A stretch of 64,000 nt of DNA from Viridothelium virens (lineage: Eukaryota; Ascomycota; Dothideomycetes; Trypetheliales; Trypetheliaceae), in contig ML991839.1 in NCBI GenBank assembly GCA_010094025.1, positions 99,985 to 163,984 of the forward strand, written 5' to 3'. The notes below the pieces were generated by a model. The model made no database searches, had not been told where the DNA came from, and was given only the letters and a program-made list of their open reading frames with translations. This document shows, piece by piece, positions 11,618 through 23,127 of this stretch. Each line of letters begins with the position of its first letter. Position 1 is the first letter of the stretch. Position numbers and translations under genes: made by a program.

Positions 11618-11935
11618 CGCTCTGCAACATATTACTAGGAGTTGAGCTATGCAGCCGGTGGCTTGTGGAGGGACGCAAGAATTTGCGGCAAGGGTACGGA
11701 GTAGAGAACTGAGAGGTTATCGTAAATCATTGGCCATAGCGTTGGCGAAACGCGCGAACGACACGGCTTAACGCGAGACGCGTTCTCTTAGGTACAGAAA
11801 CATACATCCCGCTTTTCGATTTCCTCGAGACTACACATATCTGATTCCACCGTAATGACGAATCGCTTATCCAATTGACGTACACTTTAATCCTTTGACT
11901 CCGATCGCTTCTGAGGTGTAATATCACATTTAGCA
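11618..11935. promoter_or_regulatory. Divergent promoter: release factor (-) / MCM7 (+)
   Basis: The 318-bp shared region contains an ACGCGT hexamer (11778-11783), the MluI cell-cycle box bound by MBF in yeasts. It also holds a TTGGCGAAACGCGCG cluster at about 11742-11756 that resembles E2F/MBF sites. Both lie 150-195 bp before the MCM7 start. A TACGGAGTA element sits at about 11695-11703. Periodic G1/S expression of MCM7 through these sites is inference. Confidence 0.55.
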
Positions 11936-14593
11936 ATGGCCCTTCTAATTGCGCGTGCGCCTGTGGACTATCTCGAGCAGCAAGGTTCGTTCAGTATTCT
12001 GGACATATCATTGTACTACGCTTACATGTCTCCAAAGCTGCTTTTGAAGATTTCCTGACATCCTACAAGGGAAATAGCTCATCTGACACTGCCAATGCCT
12101 TGGACGACTTACATATCGATGAGGACGGTCTCAGTGATGAATACGACTTCATGGACGATGCAGACGGAGGCGACATTTCGCGGAGGCAGGGTGTGACAAA
12201 TGGTGGTCCCAAGAAAAAATACATGAAGATGCTGCAAGATGTAGCCGACCGCAACGCAAGCCAAGTCCTAATAGAGCTGGACGATGTAGACGAAGTGCGC
12301 CACTCGCAATATCTTTCACACAATCGCTAATCCACCCGTGAGCGCAGTACGAAAAGTCCCTGGAAGGCCAGTCTTCTGGATTGAAGCTCGTAGAGTCAAT
12401 CGAGAAGAATGCGAATTCATACATCGAGCTTTTATCAAGAGCGGTTGATAAAGTTATGCCACAGCCTTCGAAAGAGCCGACGTGTGACTGTCCTCTCTCT
12501 TATGCCTCAGGATTGACTAGGCTGACACACTCTAGGTTCAAGGACGACGTTCTGGATATCGTCATGACACAGCGCTCAAAACGGAATGAGAGGATACAAG
12601 AGGCTATGGATTCAGATATCGCTGCCGACTCTCCCGAATCGATTTTCCCACCTGAGCTCACCCGGAGATACACTCTTAATTTCAAACCAATGACCCCAGC
12701 TGGATCGAGCAGTGAGCGCAATTCAAAGGCGATGGCAGTCCGGCACGTGAAAGGCGAACATTTAGGCCACCTCATTACGGTCCGGGGCATCACAACCAGA
12801 GTCTCGGATATTAAGCCTTCAGTGCAGGTCAACGCATACTCTTGCGACATCTGCGGTTCTGAGGTGTTCCAGCCGGTCACTACCAAGCAATTCACACCCT
12901 TGGTGGATTGTCCCTCGGCTGAATGCCAAACAAACAATTCCAAAGGCCAACTCTTCCTCTTAACTCGCGCTTCCAAATTTCTTCCTTTCCAAGAGGTCAA
13001 AATCCAGGAGATGGCGGACCAAGTCCCAGTTGGGCATATACCTCGTCAACTGACAATCCACTGTCATGGAACACTCACTCGGCAGATTACTCCCGGAGAT
13101 GTAATTGATGTTGGAGGCATCTTCCTTCCCACACCTTATACCGGCTTCAAGGCCATCAAAGCAGGCCTTCTCACAGACACCTACCTAGAGGCACAGTATG
13201 TCAGGCAGCACAAAAAAGCTTATGACGATATCATCCTTGCGCAACCTACGATCCGACGTATGGATGAATTGGAGCGTTCTGGACAGCTCTATGAGTTTCT
13301 CTCCCGCAGTATCGCTCCTGAAATTTTTGGTCATGCAGACGTGAAGAAAGCTCTTCTGCTACAATTGATTGGCGGAGTGACCAAAAGTATGGGCGATGGG
13401 ATGCGAATCCGTGGCGACATCAACATCTGCCTCATGGGCGATCCTGGTGTCGCCAAATCCCAACTCCTCAAATATATCACCAAAGTCGCTCCACGCGGCG
13501 TCTACACCACTGGTCGAGGTAGCAGTGGCGTGGGTCTTACCGCGGCTGTGATGCGAGACCCTGTCACCGACGAGATGGTCCTCGAAGGCGGCGCTCTCGT
13601 CCTTGCTGACAATGGCATGTGCTGCATCGACGAATTCGATAAGATGGACGATGGCGACCGGACCGCCATCCACGAAGTCATGGAGCAGCAGACTATCTCC
13701 ATCTCCAAAGCCGGCATCACCACTACTCTCAATGCCCGTACTTCTATCCTCGCGGCAGCAAATCCCCTCTACGGCCGCTACAATCCGCGTATCTCCCCCG
13801 TCGATAATATCAACCTCCCCGCCGCCCTCCTTTCCCGTTTCGACATCCTCTTCCTCATCCTGGATACGCCATCTCGCGACGCCGATGAGGAGCTGGCCCG
13901 CCATGTCACCCATGTCCACATCCACAGCAAGCATCCCGAAGACGCCTCCGGCGTCGTATTCTCCCCACATGAGGTCCGGCAGTGGGTTGCACGCGCGCGG
14001 AGCTACCGTCCCGTTGTGTCCAAGGGTGTCAGCGACTACTGCGTTGGCGCGTACGTGCGCATGCGCCAGCAGCAGAAGCGGGACGAGGGCGGGAAGAAGC
14101 AATTCACGCATACGTCGCCACGGACGCTGCTGGGCGTTCTACGGCTCTCGCAGGCTTTGGCACGGTTGCGATTCGCGGAGGAGGTCATCACGGAAGATGT
14201 GGATGAGGCGCTGAGGCTCGTAGAAGTGAGTAAGGCAAGTCTCTATGAAAGTGGGAGGGAGAGAGGCGACCAAACGAGCAGTAGTAAAATTTATAATTTG
14301 GTGCGAGGAATGAGGGCGAGTGGGGCTGCGGCTGTTGGGGACGGTTCGAGTGGAGAGTTGGATCTGAGGAGAGTCCGGGAAAGGGTACTGGCGAAGGGAT
14401 TTACAGTGGACCAGTTTGAGCAAGCGATTGATGAGTACGCATTGCTAGACGTGAGTAACCACCTTGCCATGCCGATATGAAATGAGAAACTGACTAACGT
14501 GGTTGATAGGTGTGGCAAACGGCAGCAGAAGGCACTCGCTTGGTTTTTATTGAGGCTGGAGATGACATAGATATGGATGACGAATACGCATAG
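11936..14593 (+). CDS. MCM7: MCM7, subunit of the MCM2-7 replicative helicase
   Basis: 812 residues from exons 11936-11984, 12038-12294, 12348-12481, 12536-14450 and 14510-14593. The third intron (12482-12535) is 54 nt and stop-free, so it hides inside a long frame; removing it gives [12 protein letters not shown]. Visible motifs are the start [16 protein letters not shown], a zinc-binding CDIC...CPSAEC, Walker [12 protein letters not shown], Walker [10 protein letters not shown], the sensor region [15 protein letters not shown] and the arginine finger LLSRFDILF. The protein unwinds DNA at forks and licenses origins within the hexamer. The last exon ends in an acidic tail ([10 protein letters not shown]). 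The promoter carries an MCB-like element. Length and motifs are normal for the family. Confidence 0.97.
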
Positions 14594-15018
14594 GATTATC
14601 TGGACTGGAGTCTGGATTTTGGCGCATGGTCAGCGTCCGTTTTACACAGTATGTCTCGTAGGTTAAGCCTTGCTCAATCGGCAAGAAAGTAGCTTTTTGC
14701 AATCATTGAAGGGCAGGATTAACTTACAGAGGCCCCGTCTGTTCTGGTCACACCTGAGGATCAGCAAGATACGATGGTGCCACAGAACTGAGACCCTCTT
14801 AGTAACTAGGTATGATAGCAAGTTACATTCTAAACAACTTTCGAGTATGGTAAAACTCGAGAGCACATGCCCAATTTACATAGTACCTAGGTAGGCATGT
14901 TATACTTATGGCCATACTAGTCCAGTGCTATTTCGCTGATCCTTTTTCGCCACCATTCTCGCAATTCTTTCTCTCGTTCTGCTCTTCAGAAGAGAACTAA
15001 GTTCCCCCATCGCCTTGT
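14594..15018. other. Convergent intergenic spacer
   Basis: This is 3' flank of MCM7 and MPC1. It contains a perfect palindrome TACCTAGGTA at 14884-14893, one of several related motifs in the window. No gene is supported. Confidence 0.5.
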
Positions 15019-15640
15019 CTACTTCTCCCTCAAAACCTCTTTTATCCCTTCACTTACCGCGCCCTCGGCCTTTCTCACCCCCTGCCTTGCCTTCTCTTCC
15101 AAAACCTTCTCTCTACCACCAAAATTCCAATAATTTAGATACCGATATCCTTGAGTACATTGCGCGGAGAAATTGACAATGTGGCAGCCGAAAAGGAGGT
15201 AGTTCCTAGGCGTGACGGCCATAGCATAGCGCATAAAGACAGCGGAGTAGCCGACGAGGGCCATGGTCATTGTGCCAGAGATACTATGATGAAGTATTAG
15301 CGAGAGTTAGTGAGAGTGGGAATCGACCAGGTTGCGACTATTCTGGAAGCTTGGGAAGATTGGTGGCAGAAAGTAGAGACGAACGCATGTGTAAGAGACG
15401 ATTTACATTTCGGGGTCTTTCTGAGTGTCTAATACTGCTGCGATGGGAATACCAAAGTTTGAGGCTGGCCCCCAGAAATCTGAAACTCGATTAGTTGTGC
15501 AGTCACTGCGTTCGACTCATTCAATCGTCGTATGCCTGTGAACGATGTGGATTGGAGGAAGACTCACGCGTTGAGCAGAGGTAATCGGTTACTGGGTTGG
15601 CTCGTATCCGCGTATTGAGCGCTTTGATTGCAGCGGCCAT
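15019..15640 (-). CDS. MPC1: Mitochondrial pyruvate carrier subunit MPC1
   Basis: 136 residues from exons 15640-15568, 15479-15407 and 15283-15019 (introns of 88 and 123 bp). The joined protein has the MPC hallmarks in order: [20 protein letters not shown], an [12 protein letters not shown] segment, [20 protein letters not shown], and the helix [20 protein letters not shown], ending in GYRYLNYW and a charged tail. MPC1 pairs with MPC2/3 in the inner mitochondrial membrane to import pyruvate. The length is typical. The N-terminal ATG in [13 protein letters not shown] begins the usual amphipathic helix, so the start is well supported. Confidence 0.93.
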
Positions 15641-16043
15641 ACTGAAGGAAATGGATTGCGCGCACAGAATGGAGAGGATGTACGAGGAGCGTAGAGGAAA
15701 AGGCGTCGTTTAGCAGAAGGCCGCTGAGGTTGCGGTTGAGGTGTGCAGGCCCCGGATTTCGGAGCTTGGAGGGCGCAAAGTTAGCCCAGCATACGACGCC
15801 GCGGACGCGAGGTCGGCGAACAGGGCGGCGGTCTACCGGGGCAAATATAATACGTATTAGAAACGCATATATATCACGCATGAACATGGAGGATTCTATG
15901 TTCTAAGCCTCGTGTATTTACGTTGACTTAAGACAGTTCAGTCAGGCATCTCTGAGTTCTGATTGCCAAAATGGTACATGGATTTCTGCTGTTTACAGTC
16001 TACTGCCTCGTACTCGAGAAGTTGAATTTATTGCTTCATAATT
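15641..16043. other. Intergenic spacer between MPC1 and the alpha-box relic
   Basis: Upstream region of MPC1 and downstream flank of the mating-gene relic. I find no continuation of the MAT protein here, because the alpha-box frame stops at 16044-16046. Confidence 0.45.
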
Positions 16044-16430
16044 CTACAGTTTTCGAGCGCGATCTAAGGTGCCAACAGCATCACAGAACCACTCGCCTTC
16101 GGTCATCTGCAAGCCCCTAGTGGAGAGGTACTCTGCTGAAGCGATGATTCCAATGAACGGGGTTACGAGCTCAAGGAATTTAGACAGGTCGGCGTTATCT
16201 TTACCCTGCTGATCGCGAATCTTGGAGTAGACTTTGGCAAGGACGGTCCATCTGGCTTGGAAGTGGTTCCCCTGCCACAGTACGGTGAGGAGAAGTGAAA
16301 TAGCTTTCTGTCGAAAGTCCAAGAAGATGGGGGACTAGTAGACTTGAAGAAAATTAGTATCACTGGTGCCTGAATTGCAAAGGACAAACATACCGTGAAA
16401 CGCTATGTAGGTTGTCAGTATGGCTAGACC
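16044..16430 (-). pseudogene. Broken alpha-box (MAT1-1-1-type) mating gene relic
   Basis: The frame from 16334 down to the stop at 16044 encodes about 96 residues. These match the core of the alpha-1 domain: SPIF, then QK, LWQ-x4-F-x3-W, VYSKIRDQQGK, a GII motif and YL-x3-G, spaced as in fungal alpha boxes. Upstream, TTYIAFH (ending at 16394) fits the domain's first helix. Between them is a good intron: GTATGT donor at 16393, branch TACTAAT at 16359-16353, CAAG acceptor at 16343. That splice keeps the frame but makes TAG (16337-16335) where the family has a second Tyr before SPIF; the next AG shifts the frame. Homology begins immediately after the SmB stop, so the N-terminus is missing. No protein follows the box either. 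I read it as a truncated, nonsense-bearing relic, not a working mating gene. Confidence 0.7.
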
Positions 16431-16432
16431 TG

Positions 16433-17383
16433 CTATCTGTTGCCACCAAAACCTCCTGGAGGAAAACCACGCCCTTGACCAGGTGGCTGGAATCCGGCAG
16501 GTTGGAAGCCTGCTAGTATTGGATTAGTACCAAGGTCGAATGGTTAGAGTTCCGGAACTTACTTGCTCCCGGAGGTGGCGGTCCTCCTGGAAAACCTTGG
16601 GTTGGTGGAGGAAATCCAGCTACACACAGTATCAGTGTCATGTTATACTGCTCGTAGGCATATGGGGATACTGACGAGCTCCACCTGGTGGCCCACCTCT
16701 TCCTAAGCCACCTGCTCCAGGGAAATTTCCACCTGGAGGGAATTGACCTGGAAATCCAGGCCCACCGACGCCGGCAGCTGGACCAGTCAAACCGCCAGGC
16801 AAGCCTCTACCTGCTGGTCTACTGATCCCGGTTCCAGCCGCCATCGTTGCTGGTGCGCCTGTGGCCCCACCTGGGGCGCTGGTGCCTAATCTCGCTGAGG
16901 GATCACTTGGAGGTGGACCATCGACTGAGCAAGAGACAATGTGGGTACCGCGAACGATGGTGAGACCCAGCGTACGCTTCTCTTCACTTTCAACTAGAGT
17001 AGGTGGCGCCTGCCCGGGTGCTTGTTGTGCTTTGGTCGGCTTGCGTTTGACACGTCTGAATTCTTCCGTATCTGCTAGGACAAGGTTCATGTGCTTGAGA
17101 GATGTCAGTGCTATATGGAGAGATTCTACGACTGGGTGACGATGACTATACCTTATCAAACGCAAGCATCTGGCCGGTCATCTGGCGTCCGTCTGTAAGA
17201 GTGATGCGCATGCGATAATTGATCTGAAGTGAGGTTAGAGTAAATCATGCATGCAGAACAAAACGATTACTCACTAGGTTTGTCTAAATTGAGCGAAGTC
17301 AGCTGGGCCTGTCAACGCAAAGCTTTCCTCGTGAAAAAGAATGCGGTGTCGCCTACCATCTTGCCAGTTTTATTTTGCGCCAT
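16433..17383 (-). CDS. SMB1: Small nuclear ribonucleoprotein SmB
   Basis: 220 residues from six exons: 17383-17357, 17283-17275, 17223-17152, 17093-16676, 16619-16563 and 16512-16433. The second exon is only 9 nt (Thr-Asn-Leu); it is needed to link GKM to INYRMRITL. The Sm fold is clear: INYRMRITLTDGRQMTG is Sm1, and LTIVRGTHIVSCSV is Sm2. The tail is rich in Gly/Pro and ends GFGGNR, as in SmB/SmN. The protein sits in the heptameric Sm ring of the U1, U2, U4 and U5 snRNPs. It is divergent from RPL11, with 303 bp between start codons. The alpha-box relic abuts its stop codon. The exon count is high for so short a gene. Confidence 0.95.
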
Positions 17384-17686
17384 GGCTTAAAGACCGCGCC
17401 CAAAGGCGTCTTTCCGAGTTCTAAAAGAGCAGGTTTATACTGAGGATACGTAGAAGTTTGGAAGTCCAAACGGAAGGAGATAAGTTGAAGATCAAAGTGA
17501 GTGGTGTGATATTGTGGTCGCGGTCTTTGCGAGCAATCTTCGAAGCTTTGGACTTCTGAAGTTCACAATGGTCTGTGCTCAAGCAGCTTCCGAGGTTCAT
17601 CCATCTGCACACAAACCTACATTTTGACTGCGCACCGCGAACTATTGACGCACCAAGATTCCCACCCCCTTCATCAGGTATCCGAA
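17384..17686. promoter_or_regulatory. Divergent promoter: SmB (-) / RPL11 (+)
   Basis: This is a compact 303-bp region between the start codons of two highly expressed housekeeping genes. I cannot name a specific binding site with confidence. Confidence 0.45.
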
Positions 17687-18444
17687 ATGGTACGCAGCAT
17701 TCTCATGACGTCTTCTGGCTAGACTGACGGCAATAATAAGGCAAAAGGTCAGAGCTCCACGCAACAGGCTACAGAAGAGCTGAGGGGCAGCGGCGGCAAG
17801 GACAAGAGCAGCAATCCCATGCGCGAGCTCCGCATCCAGAAACTTGTACTCAACATCTCCGTTGGTGAATCTGGCGACAGACTCACACGAGCGGCAAAAG
17901 TGCTCGAGCAATTGAGCGGCCAAACACCTGTCTATAGTATGATTGAATCTGCACATCTATCAGTTCTCCTGTTTCCACTTCCTCTGACAAGGTCTCCTGA
18001 ATAGGCAAAGCTCGCTACACCGTCCGAACGTTCGGTATCCGTCGTAATGAGAAAATCGCAGTGCACGTCACCGTCCGTGGACCCAAGGCTGAGGAAATTC
18101 TTGAGCGTGGATTAAAAGTCAAGGAATACGAGTTGAAGCGACGCAACTTCTCCGAGACTGGTAACTTTGGGTTCGGAATCAGTGAGCACATTGATCTGGG
18201 TATTAAATATGATCCTGCCATTGGTATCTATGGTATGGATTTCTACTGTTGCATGTGAGTAGTTTGAATGCCCCCTCAAGTGGCTGGCATCGGTGGAGGT
18301 TAACTTCGGCTTTGTAGGACCCGTCCAGGAGAGCGCGTTGCAAAGCGTAGACGTTGCAAGAGCAAGGTCGGCCACTCACATAAGATCGACCAAAGTGAGA
18401 CAATCAAATGGTACAAGAACAGGTTTGAGGGTATTGTCCGATGA
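17687..18444 (+). CDS. RPL11: 60S ribosomal protein L11 (uL5)
   Basis: 191 residues from four exons: 17687-17689, 17741-17936, 18005-18254 and 18318-18444. The first exon contributes only the ATG; the 51-bp intron then joins it to AKGQSS. Diagnostic stretches are [55 protein letters not shown] and [18 protein letters not shown], ending RFEGIVR. uL5 lies in the central protuberance of the large subunit, contacts 5S rRNA and the P-site tRNA, and joins as part of the 5S RNP. Length and sequence are those of an intact gene. The start depends on the intron, since there is no other upstream in-frame ATG. Confidence 0.97.
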
Positions 18445-19509
18445 ACGTAGGATGAGGTTATGGTAACAGCCACGAGTTCCTAGTATGCAAGATTACTGGC
18501 GTTCTATGGTAGCTCTGGAGGCATTCTTGTATCTACACCTGACCAACACAGGGCCTATCAATGGAGCATATTTCATGCCAAGCAAGATCATTACGATGGA
18601 GGTTTCACAAGGGTGATGACCGCATAACCATCGATCACTGCTTGCAGCCACCAGGTTAAGGTGCTTCGGCGTCCATTACTGACTGAGTAGCCTTACAGAT
18701 TATTCACTGCCAGAACACGGTAGGTCGTGCAGATTGTTGTCGTTGCATCTCATTTTTCCGCCCGAAATATTTGAATGCCACACTCCAGAGCAGTGATCGT
18801 AATGAATTCACATCGAGAACGAGCTCGATTCTCGGCATGCATATCTCGGCATGCGACCTTCTACGGGTCGCAGAAAAGAAGCATCCTCCAAGAAGTGAAC
18901 GTCAAGCCTCAGGAGCTCCATGTGCACAGTTCAGTGTGCCGATAAGAACGCACGTACTTTTCACTCACTGGAAATCTTGTCGTATGTACTGTTCTGGTAC
19001 ATTATGTGAGCAGATCCTACGTCAACATCTTGGTAAAGTACATGGAGAGCATTTTGCTAGGTGCCGCCTTCGAGCCAGAAGATATTAAGTCTGGCGACTT
19101 AATTGTCAATCCGGTTTTTGTAGATGCGGGACTCCTTCAAAAAAGGGTTTAGATTCATTACCTTTTGAGTAAGTATTGAAAGGATCAGGAAGAGAAGAAA
19201 AGATACATATGATAAGAAAAGCGAGTCTATAGAAAAGGCTAGCGCCATCCTTACTCTGCCTATTCTAAGCTAGGTGATACCTAGCAAATAGATACCCAGG
19301 GTTCCGTCTCTTGATTGCTACCTTGTTCTTCCGTATACTCCGTACCACATTACCTAGGAGGCAGGTACTACCTAACTGTTGGTGCGAACCTCACACGCTA
19401 GCGCACGTGTTGTCGGATCACGGGTCAATTCGCCTGATATTTCGTCACAACCCTCGAGATTGCTTAGACGCGATACCTACCTACCTAGAAACTTCTAAAT
19501 TATGCTATC
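18445..19509. other. Intergenic, about 1.1 kb
   Basis: No gene is supported; the ORF at 18771-19088 shows no protein-like pattern. It holds several copies of the TACCTAGG/TACCTACC motif (about 19351-19376 and 19474-19488) and ACTCCGTA (about 19337). These lie in the promoter of the CSC1-like gene. I see no tRNA. Confidence 0.45.
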
Positions 19510-22109
19510 ATGGATGAACCTCATCCTACTGACGGCTACAGCAAGCTTTTAGGTGCTGATAACGAAAAGGATACAGTTGTTCAGATCGTCCTTTCCGTTG
19601 CCGTTGGCCTAGGAGCCTTTCTTACATTTTGTGTATGTTGTGCTAGGCTGGAGATGCGGAAGACCTACTAAAGTCATTCAAGGCTCTTCGCCCGAGATGG
19701 TCCGGCCTATATGCAGCTCGTAAGAATCATAAGGATGAGGCCTCGCCGCTTCCGGAGCTACCAGAAACGTTCCTTGGTTGGATACCAGTCTTATGGCGAA
19801 TAACAGAGCAGCAAATACTCGCTTCCGGAGGCCTTGACGCCTTCGTGGTACGTAATCAGAGCCCTTCAGCGTTGGTATACGTACTGATGAAATTGAGTGT
19901 AGTTTCTCAGAACTTTCAAGTTAGCCATCAAATTTCTGACCGTTACTGCCTTTTTCGCCCTTGTTGTAATCAAGCCAGTCCATGACCACGTTTTGAAACC
20001 TGCAAAAGATGAAAAGGAGGATAACTTTGACCTGTGGCGGTTTGATTCGAGATTGATGGAACAATACAAAAATGGCACACTCGCGACCGCATTGAAGAAG
20101 GACATTCAGAGCAACTACCTCTGGATGTACATTGTCTTTGCGTACCTATTCACAGGCCTCGCAATGTATTTGATCGTAGCAGAGACGAGACGTATCATTG
20201 AGGTACGACAAGAATACCTAGGAAGCCAATCAACAATCACGGACCGGACAATTCGTTTATCAGGCATTCCTAAAGAGTTTAGGTCTGAAGAAAGGATCAA
20301 AGAGTTTGTTGAAGATTTAGAGATTGGCAAGGTGGAAAGTGTCACACTCTGCAAAGACTGGAAGGACCTTGATAGTGCCATGGTGGAACGGATGACCATC
20401 TTACGAAGATTAGAAGAGGCCTGGACTGTCCATTTAGGCTACCGTCGAGTAGAGAGAAATCTTGAATCTCTTCCAATTTCGCAACCATCTCCGCCTGGGC
20501 CGACAACTGATAGCGACAATCATGTCCATCACGAAAGCAGTAGGTTGATTACGAGCAACGGCGAACCCTCCCATGTGCGGCCTTACTCTAAAGCTCGCCC
20601 AAAGACAAAGATTCGCTATGGCCGCTTCAAGCTGCAAAGTATGATGGTTGATGCAATCGACTATTACGAGGAGAAGCTGGCAAAAATAGATACCAGAATT
20701 CGAGATTTGCGCCAAAAGGATTTCGAGCCAACGGCACTCGCATTTGTGACGATGGATAGCGTTGCTGCCTGCCAAATGGCTGTTCAGGCTCTCCTAGATC
20801 CTTCACCCCAAGAATTTCTTGCAAAGCCTAGTCCTCCTCCAGCAGATATCGTCTGGCCAAACACCTACTTGTCTAGGAGGAGCCGAGTGGTCAGGGCATG
20901 GGCAATTACTGCCGTGGTTGTTCTCTTAACAGTCTTTTGGTCTGCGATTCTGGTTCCTCTTGCCACTGCCCTAAATCTGGATAATATTGAGGAATTTTGG
21001 CCCCAGCTTGGTCAAGCTCTCAAGTCCGATACCATAGTACGCTCTTTCATCCGGACCCAGTTTCCAACTCTCTTGAGCTCTCTACTATTGGTACTTGTGC
21101 CTTATCTTTATGATTGTAAGTTGGCCGAGCCAGTCTACATTTCAGCAGCTAACACGGATAGGGCTGGCTAATTTTCAAGGCATGACGTCGCAAGGCGACA
21201 TAGAACTATCCGTAATATCCAAGAATTTCTTCTTTACCTTCTTCAACTTCTTTATCGTCTTTACCATTTTAGGAACTCTCTCGAATTTCCTCAAGGACGG
21301 CAACTTTGATAAGCCTTTGAAGGACGTTAACAATGTCGCGGAGAATTTGGCAACATCACTCGCCAAACTGCTCAACTTCTATCTCAACTACATCATACTT
21401 CAGGGTCTCGGGATCTTCCCATTAAGATTATTGGAGTTCGGTAGCGTTGCCTTGTACCCGATTAGCCTCATTGGAGCAAAAACCCCTCGAGGTATAATCA
21501 AGACTTTGTCCATAGCGGCATTGGCTGATAAGTTGCGCAGACTATGCAGAGCTCGTGCAGCCACCCATATTCAGCTATGGCTTCTACCTCCCTCAGACCC
21601 TTTTGATCTTCATAATATGTATTATCTACAGTGTATTGCCTGGCTCTTGGCAAATCCTCCTCGCCGGTCTGGCATATTTTGCGATCGGTTACGTCGTGTA
21701 CAAATATCAGCTACTCTATGCTATGGCCCATCGCCAGCACTCATCCGGTAAGAGCTGGACAATGATTTGCGATAGAGTCATTCTTGGTGTCATTCTCTTC
21801 CAACTCACAACCACCGGCGAAATTGCTCCGAAGGCACCGAAGCTGTCGCCTCTGATTCTGCCATTGCTTGCTGGTACACTGTATTTCAGCTACGTGTACT
21901 CGAGGACCTATAAGCCCCTTATGGGCTTCATTGCCTTGCGAAGCATCAGAAGAGCCGAGCATTCGGATTTGGCTGAAGGCATTCGTGAACATGCTGGGAT
22001 TGATGTGAGAACTATAAGGTATATCACTGAGAGTCTGGCTGGACGAAGTGGTGATGAGTCCGGCGAGGCCCGACATCGTTTCGTCAATCCTAGTCTGATA
22101 GCACCGTAG
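19510..22109 (+). CDS. CSC1/OSCA-type cation channel (DUF221, RSN1-like)
   Basis: 799 residues from exons 19510-19632, 19683-19847, 19903-21115, 21162-21491 and 21541-22109. The splices rebuild YDWLANFQG and GAKTPRDYAELVQPPIFSYG, both family signatures. Order of domains: extracytoplasmic N-terminal helix (VVQIVLSVAVGLGAFLTF), LRPRWSGLYAAR, further membrane segments, a cytosolic region at about residues 204-412 (TDRTIRLSGIPKEF...), then the channel core with several membrane helices (ITAVVVLLTVFWSAILVPLA and after). Family members are calcium-permeable osmosensitive channels or related plasma-membrane and ER proteins. The C-terminus is short, without the extra cytosolic domain of longer paralogues. 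Which subfamily it belongs to is not settled. Confidence 0.93.
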
Positions 22110-23127
22110 GTCACAGACGTACACAACTTTTCCATTGTTGCTAACTTTCGGTAGATTAGAGGATGTTTGGATCGTAGACAAAGACGCAAGACGCGAAGAT
22201 GGCCGCGGTGTTGACTAAAGTGGTATATTTCATGCAAAAGTCTAAACGTTCTCGTTTTGGAATAGATACCCATGGAGCATTTTGACAGTTGAATGCATCA
22301 TAATTCAATACAATAAAAGCTTGCAAAATTTCATCGGGAGGCGCAAAGCTTGCTATGGTGCTGTTACGTTGCGAGAATCATGGATGGCGCACGCCGTGGT
22401 CACCAATGTTCAAGGCAGGTGCTTATGCGTCGTGGTGCCCATTGCAAAGGAAAGCAAGAGCCAAACTCTACTTTTCCACGGCAAGAGGCAAGCACTAGCA
22501 GAAGCACACTCCTCACAAATGAGCTAGCGCGCCCTACGTTTGTTGTTTCCTTTCGTGATCACTGTCATCACTCCTGGTACTTTCACTTACGCATCCCCAA
22601 TCAACTACTTTTGCTTCAACCAGTCCTAATTTATGCCCTCTCTGGAGGAGCCAGTCAGGTCTCCTCTTTGCTTGAGCTGGTCTCCTCTGTATCCCCTTCA
22701 TCTATTTACCTATCCTGAAGCTCAACCTAAGTAAGGCATCAATAGCTTGATTCAAGCGACTCCTCATCTCTTACCGAGCCAGGGGACTTCTCGTCTGATC
22801 CATTGATATTCAAGTCACGCCACGAGTTTCGAGATTGTCCTTTATCCTGGGGTCGCCGGCCTACACCTTCAAGCGCGACGTGTCCTTCCTGCGGCCCCTA
22901 GGACCGTCGAAGGGTCAGATTCAGCCGAGGAGGTAGACTTGGGAGAGAGGTTGAACTGTCAAGCAATCCCCTCCCGAACAGCGTATACATATTTGTCCTT
23001 GCGCGCTGAGGGAGAGACAAGCATATCTAGAGGTAAGTCTCAGTCCAAGACTTTCCGAACCGATGTCTCTCGCTAATTGTTTTGAACCCAAGGGTCCGCG
23101 ACCTCTATAATCCGACACCTGACATCC
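22110..23127. other. Intergenic / 5' flank of the F-box gene
   Basis: Roughly 1 kb with C/T-rich stretches (about 22540-22720), consistent with promoter and 5' leader. No gene or repeat is supported. Confidence 0.4.

Noticed and set aside
13359-14111. 250-codon minus-strand ORF
   Set aside because: It lies wholly antisense to the conserved MCM7 ATPase exon and reflects the codon bias of that exon.
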